Shown piece after piece: positions 15,019 through 15,929 of a DNA stretch of 15,929 nt. The stretch comes from Oscillospiraceae bacterium (lineage in GTDB: Bacteria; Bacillota; Clostridia; Oscillospirales; Ruminococcaceae). The position numbers and the translations under genes are program-made. The first letter of the stretch is position 1. Each line of letters begins with the position of its first letter. The stretch spans positions 1 to 15,929 of the forward strand of contig JAHHUB010000019.1 in assembly GCA_020024175.1 (NCBI GenBank). The letters are read 5' to 3'. Under the pieces are notes generated by a model. The model was not told the origin of the DNA and did not search any database. It saw only the letters and a program-made list of their open reading frames with translations.

Positions 15019-15041
15019 AAGGATGGACAGGAGGATAATAA

Positions 15042-15758
15042 ATGCTTCAAAAAATATTATTTATTGCAATTATACTTGTGATATTTGTATCGGGATATTT
15101 TTATTTTTTTGTAAACGGACAAACTACTGTAACCGATAATAATATCCCACAGACTCACAATGAACATATGTGGAAAGAATCCGGCGAAAATATAAATTTA
15201 GTTCAGTTTGACAGCAACAGTTATTCCGGAAAAAAAGTTGTAATTAAAACAAATTTTGGCAGTATTAAAATTGTACTTTATCCGGAAAAGGCACCTAAAG
15301 CCTGTGAAAACTTTATTTACTTGGCAGAACAGGGATTTTATAACGGACTTAAATTTACACAGGCAGTTGCTGACTATTATGTAAAAGCAGGAGATCCTCA
15401 GGACGGCAGCGGCGGAAGAAGTATGTGGGACAAGCCTTTTCCCAACGAACTTGACCCTGAACTATGGAATTTCCGAGGAGCTGTAGGTATGGCAGCTACT
15501 GAGAGAAATAAAAACGGAAGTCAATTCTATATTATAAATGCCAAAACTGTTAATGAACACTCTGTTGAAAAAATGAGGAAATCTCTTTTCCCTGAAAAAG
15601 TTATAGAAAAATACAGTGAAGTTGGAGGAGCTCCATGGTTGGACGGAAATCACACTGTTTTTGGACAGGTGATCAGCGGTCTTGATGTAGTGGATAAAAT
15701 TATGGGAACAGCAGCATCAAAAGAACCTGCTGTAATAGAAGAAATTGTAGTTGAGTAA
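15042..15758 (+). CDS. Membrane-anchored cyclophilin-family protein, degenerate active site
   Basis: A 238-residue protein with one N-terminal hydrophobic helix (about 4-24), no lipobox Cys, and a cyclophilin-type peptidyl-prolyl isomerase domain from about 65 to 238, presumably outside the membrane. The fold signatures are clear: TNFGSIKIVLYPEKAPKACE, GDPQDGSGG, NGSQFYII and WLDGNHTVFGQV. A roughly 25-residue insertion before the last motif (NEHSVEKMRKSLFPEKVIEK region) is like that seen in other clostridial members. Where human cyclophilin A has His54-Arg55 and Gln63, this protein has Thr106-Gln107 and Lys116. Arg55 is the main catalytic residue, so isomerase activity may be weak or absent and a chaperone-like or binding role is possible (inference). 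AGGAGG precedes the start. Confidence 0.88.
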   Translation: MLQKILFIAIILVIFVSGYFYFFVNGQTTVTDNNIPQTHNEHMWKESGENINLVQFDSNSYSGKKVVIKTNFGSIKIVLYPEKAPKACENFIYLAEQGFYNGLKFTQAVADYYVKAGDPQDGSGGRSMWDKPFPNELDPELWNFRGAVGMAATERNKNGSQFYIINAKTVNEHSVEKMRKSLFPEKVIEKYSEVGGAPWLDGNHTVFGQVISGLDVVDKIMGTAASKEPAVIEEIVVE

Positions 15759-15771
15759 GGAGAAATTAAAA

Positions 15772-15929
15772 ATGATAGATGCCAAAATCAAAAGAATAAA
15801 TGAACTTGCAAAAAAATCCAGAGAAACAGGGCTTACCGAAGCTGAAAAAGCAGAGCAGAAACAGCTCCGTGATGAATATATACAGGGATTTAAAATAAGC
15901 CTTAAATCCCAGCTTGACAATATGTACTT
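15772..15929 (+). CDS. YnzC/DUF896-family protein, 3' end beyond window
   Basis: The first 52 residues of a small protein beginning MIDAKIKRINELAKKSRETG, followed by LTEAEKAEQKQLRDEYIQGF. This two-helix pattern is highly characteristic of the DUF896 / YnzC family of Firmicutes, about 65-80 residues long. In B. subtilis ynzC lies in the LexA-controlled yneA operon; its function is not settled. Here it follows the cyclophilin gene by 13 nt, with its AAGGAG site overlapping the upstream stop codon, so it belongs to the same unit. The frame is open to the window edge, so the last residues and stop are missing. Confidence 0.9.
   Translation, partial: MIDAKIKRINELAKKSRETGLTEAEKAEQKQLRDEYIQGFKISLKSQLDNMY

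Overview
This is an AT-rich window from what looks like a spore-former-lineage Firmicute, probably a gut-type Clostridia (Oscillospiraceae/Ruminococcaceae-like). The case rests on low GC, strong AGGAGG-type ribosome binding sites, the tepA-ylzJ-ftsK/spoIIIE order known from Bacillus, a YnzC/DUF896 protein and a bactofilin. Assignment to a genus is not possible from sequence alone.

Layout. (1) 1-4865, minus strand: a tight four-gene unit, tepA (ClpP-like protease), ylzJ-like, uppP (undecaprenyl pyrophosphate phosphatase) and ftsK/spoIIIE (DNA translocase), closed by a 15-bp hairpin at 32-68. (2) 4866-5178: divergent control region. (3) 5179-6622, plus strand: a small KdpD-type universal stress protein, then a monoglyceride-lipase-like alpha/beta hydrolase and a terminator. 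(4) 6623-7873, plus strand: short tandem repeats, a near-consensus sigma-A promoter, a structured L13-type leader RNA, rplM-rpsI and a terminator. (5) 7893-8339: a GNAT acetyltransferase, facing a bactofilin gene (8385-9461, minus) across a shared bidirectional terminator. (6) 9624-14117, minus strand: mfd followed by tsaD. (7) 14338 to the end, plus strand: a YgjP/SprT-like zinc metallopeptidase, a membrane-anchored cyclophilin-family protein and the start of a YnzC-family gene.

Most of the window is housekeeping: envelope lipid recycling, chromosome segregation, ribosomal proteins, transcription-coupled repair, tRNA t6A modification and the cytoskeleton. I see no CRISPR array, insertion sequence, prophage, toxin-antitoxin pair or obvious undescribed multi-gene system. 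The points most worth a second look are the cyclophilin whose active-site His-Arg pair is Thr-Gln, the L13 leader with a possible pseudoknot, several dyads that overlap promoter elements (rplM, the metallopeptidase, tepA), a 20-bp tandem repeat before the ribosomal promoter, and a uppP gene with a TTG start preceded by a hairpin-masked in-frame ATG. Several starts were moved from the longest open frame to a downstream codon with a properly spaced Shine-Dalgarno site.
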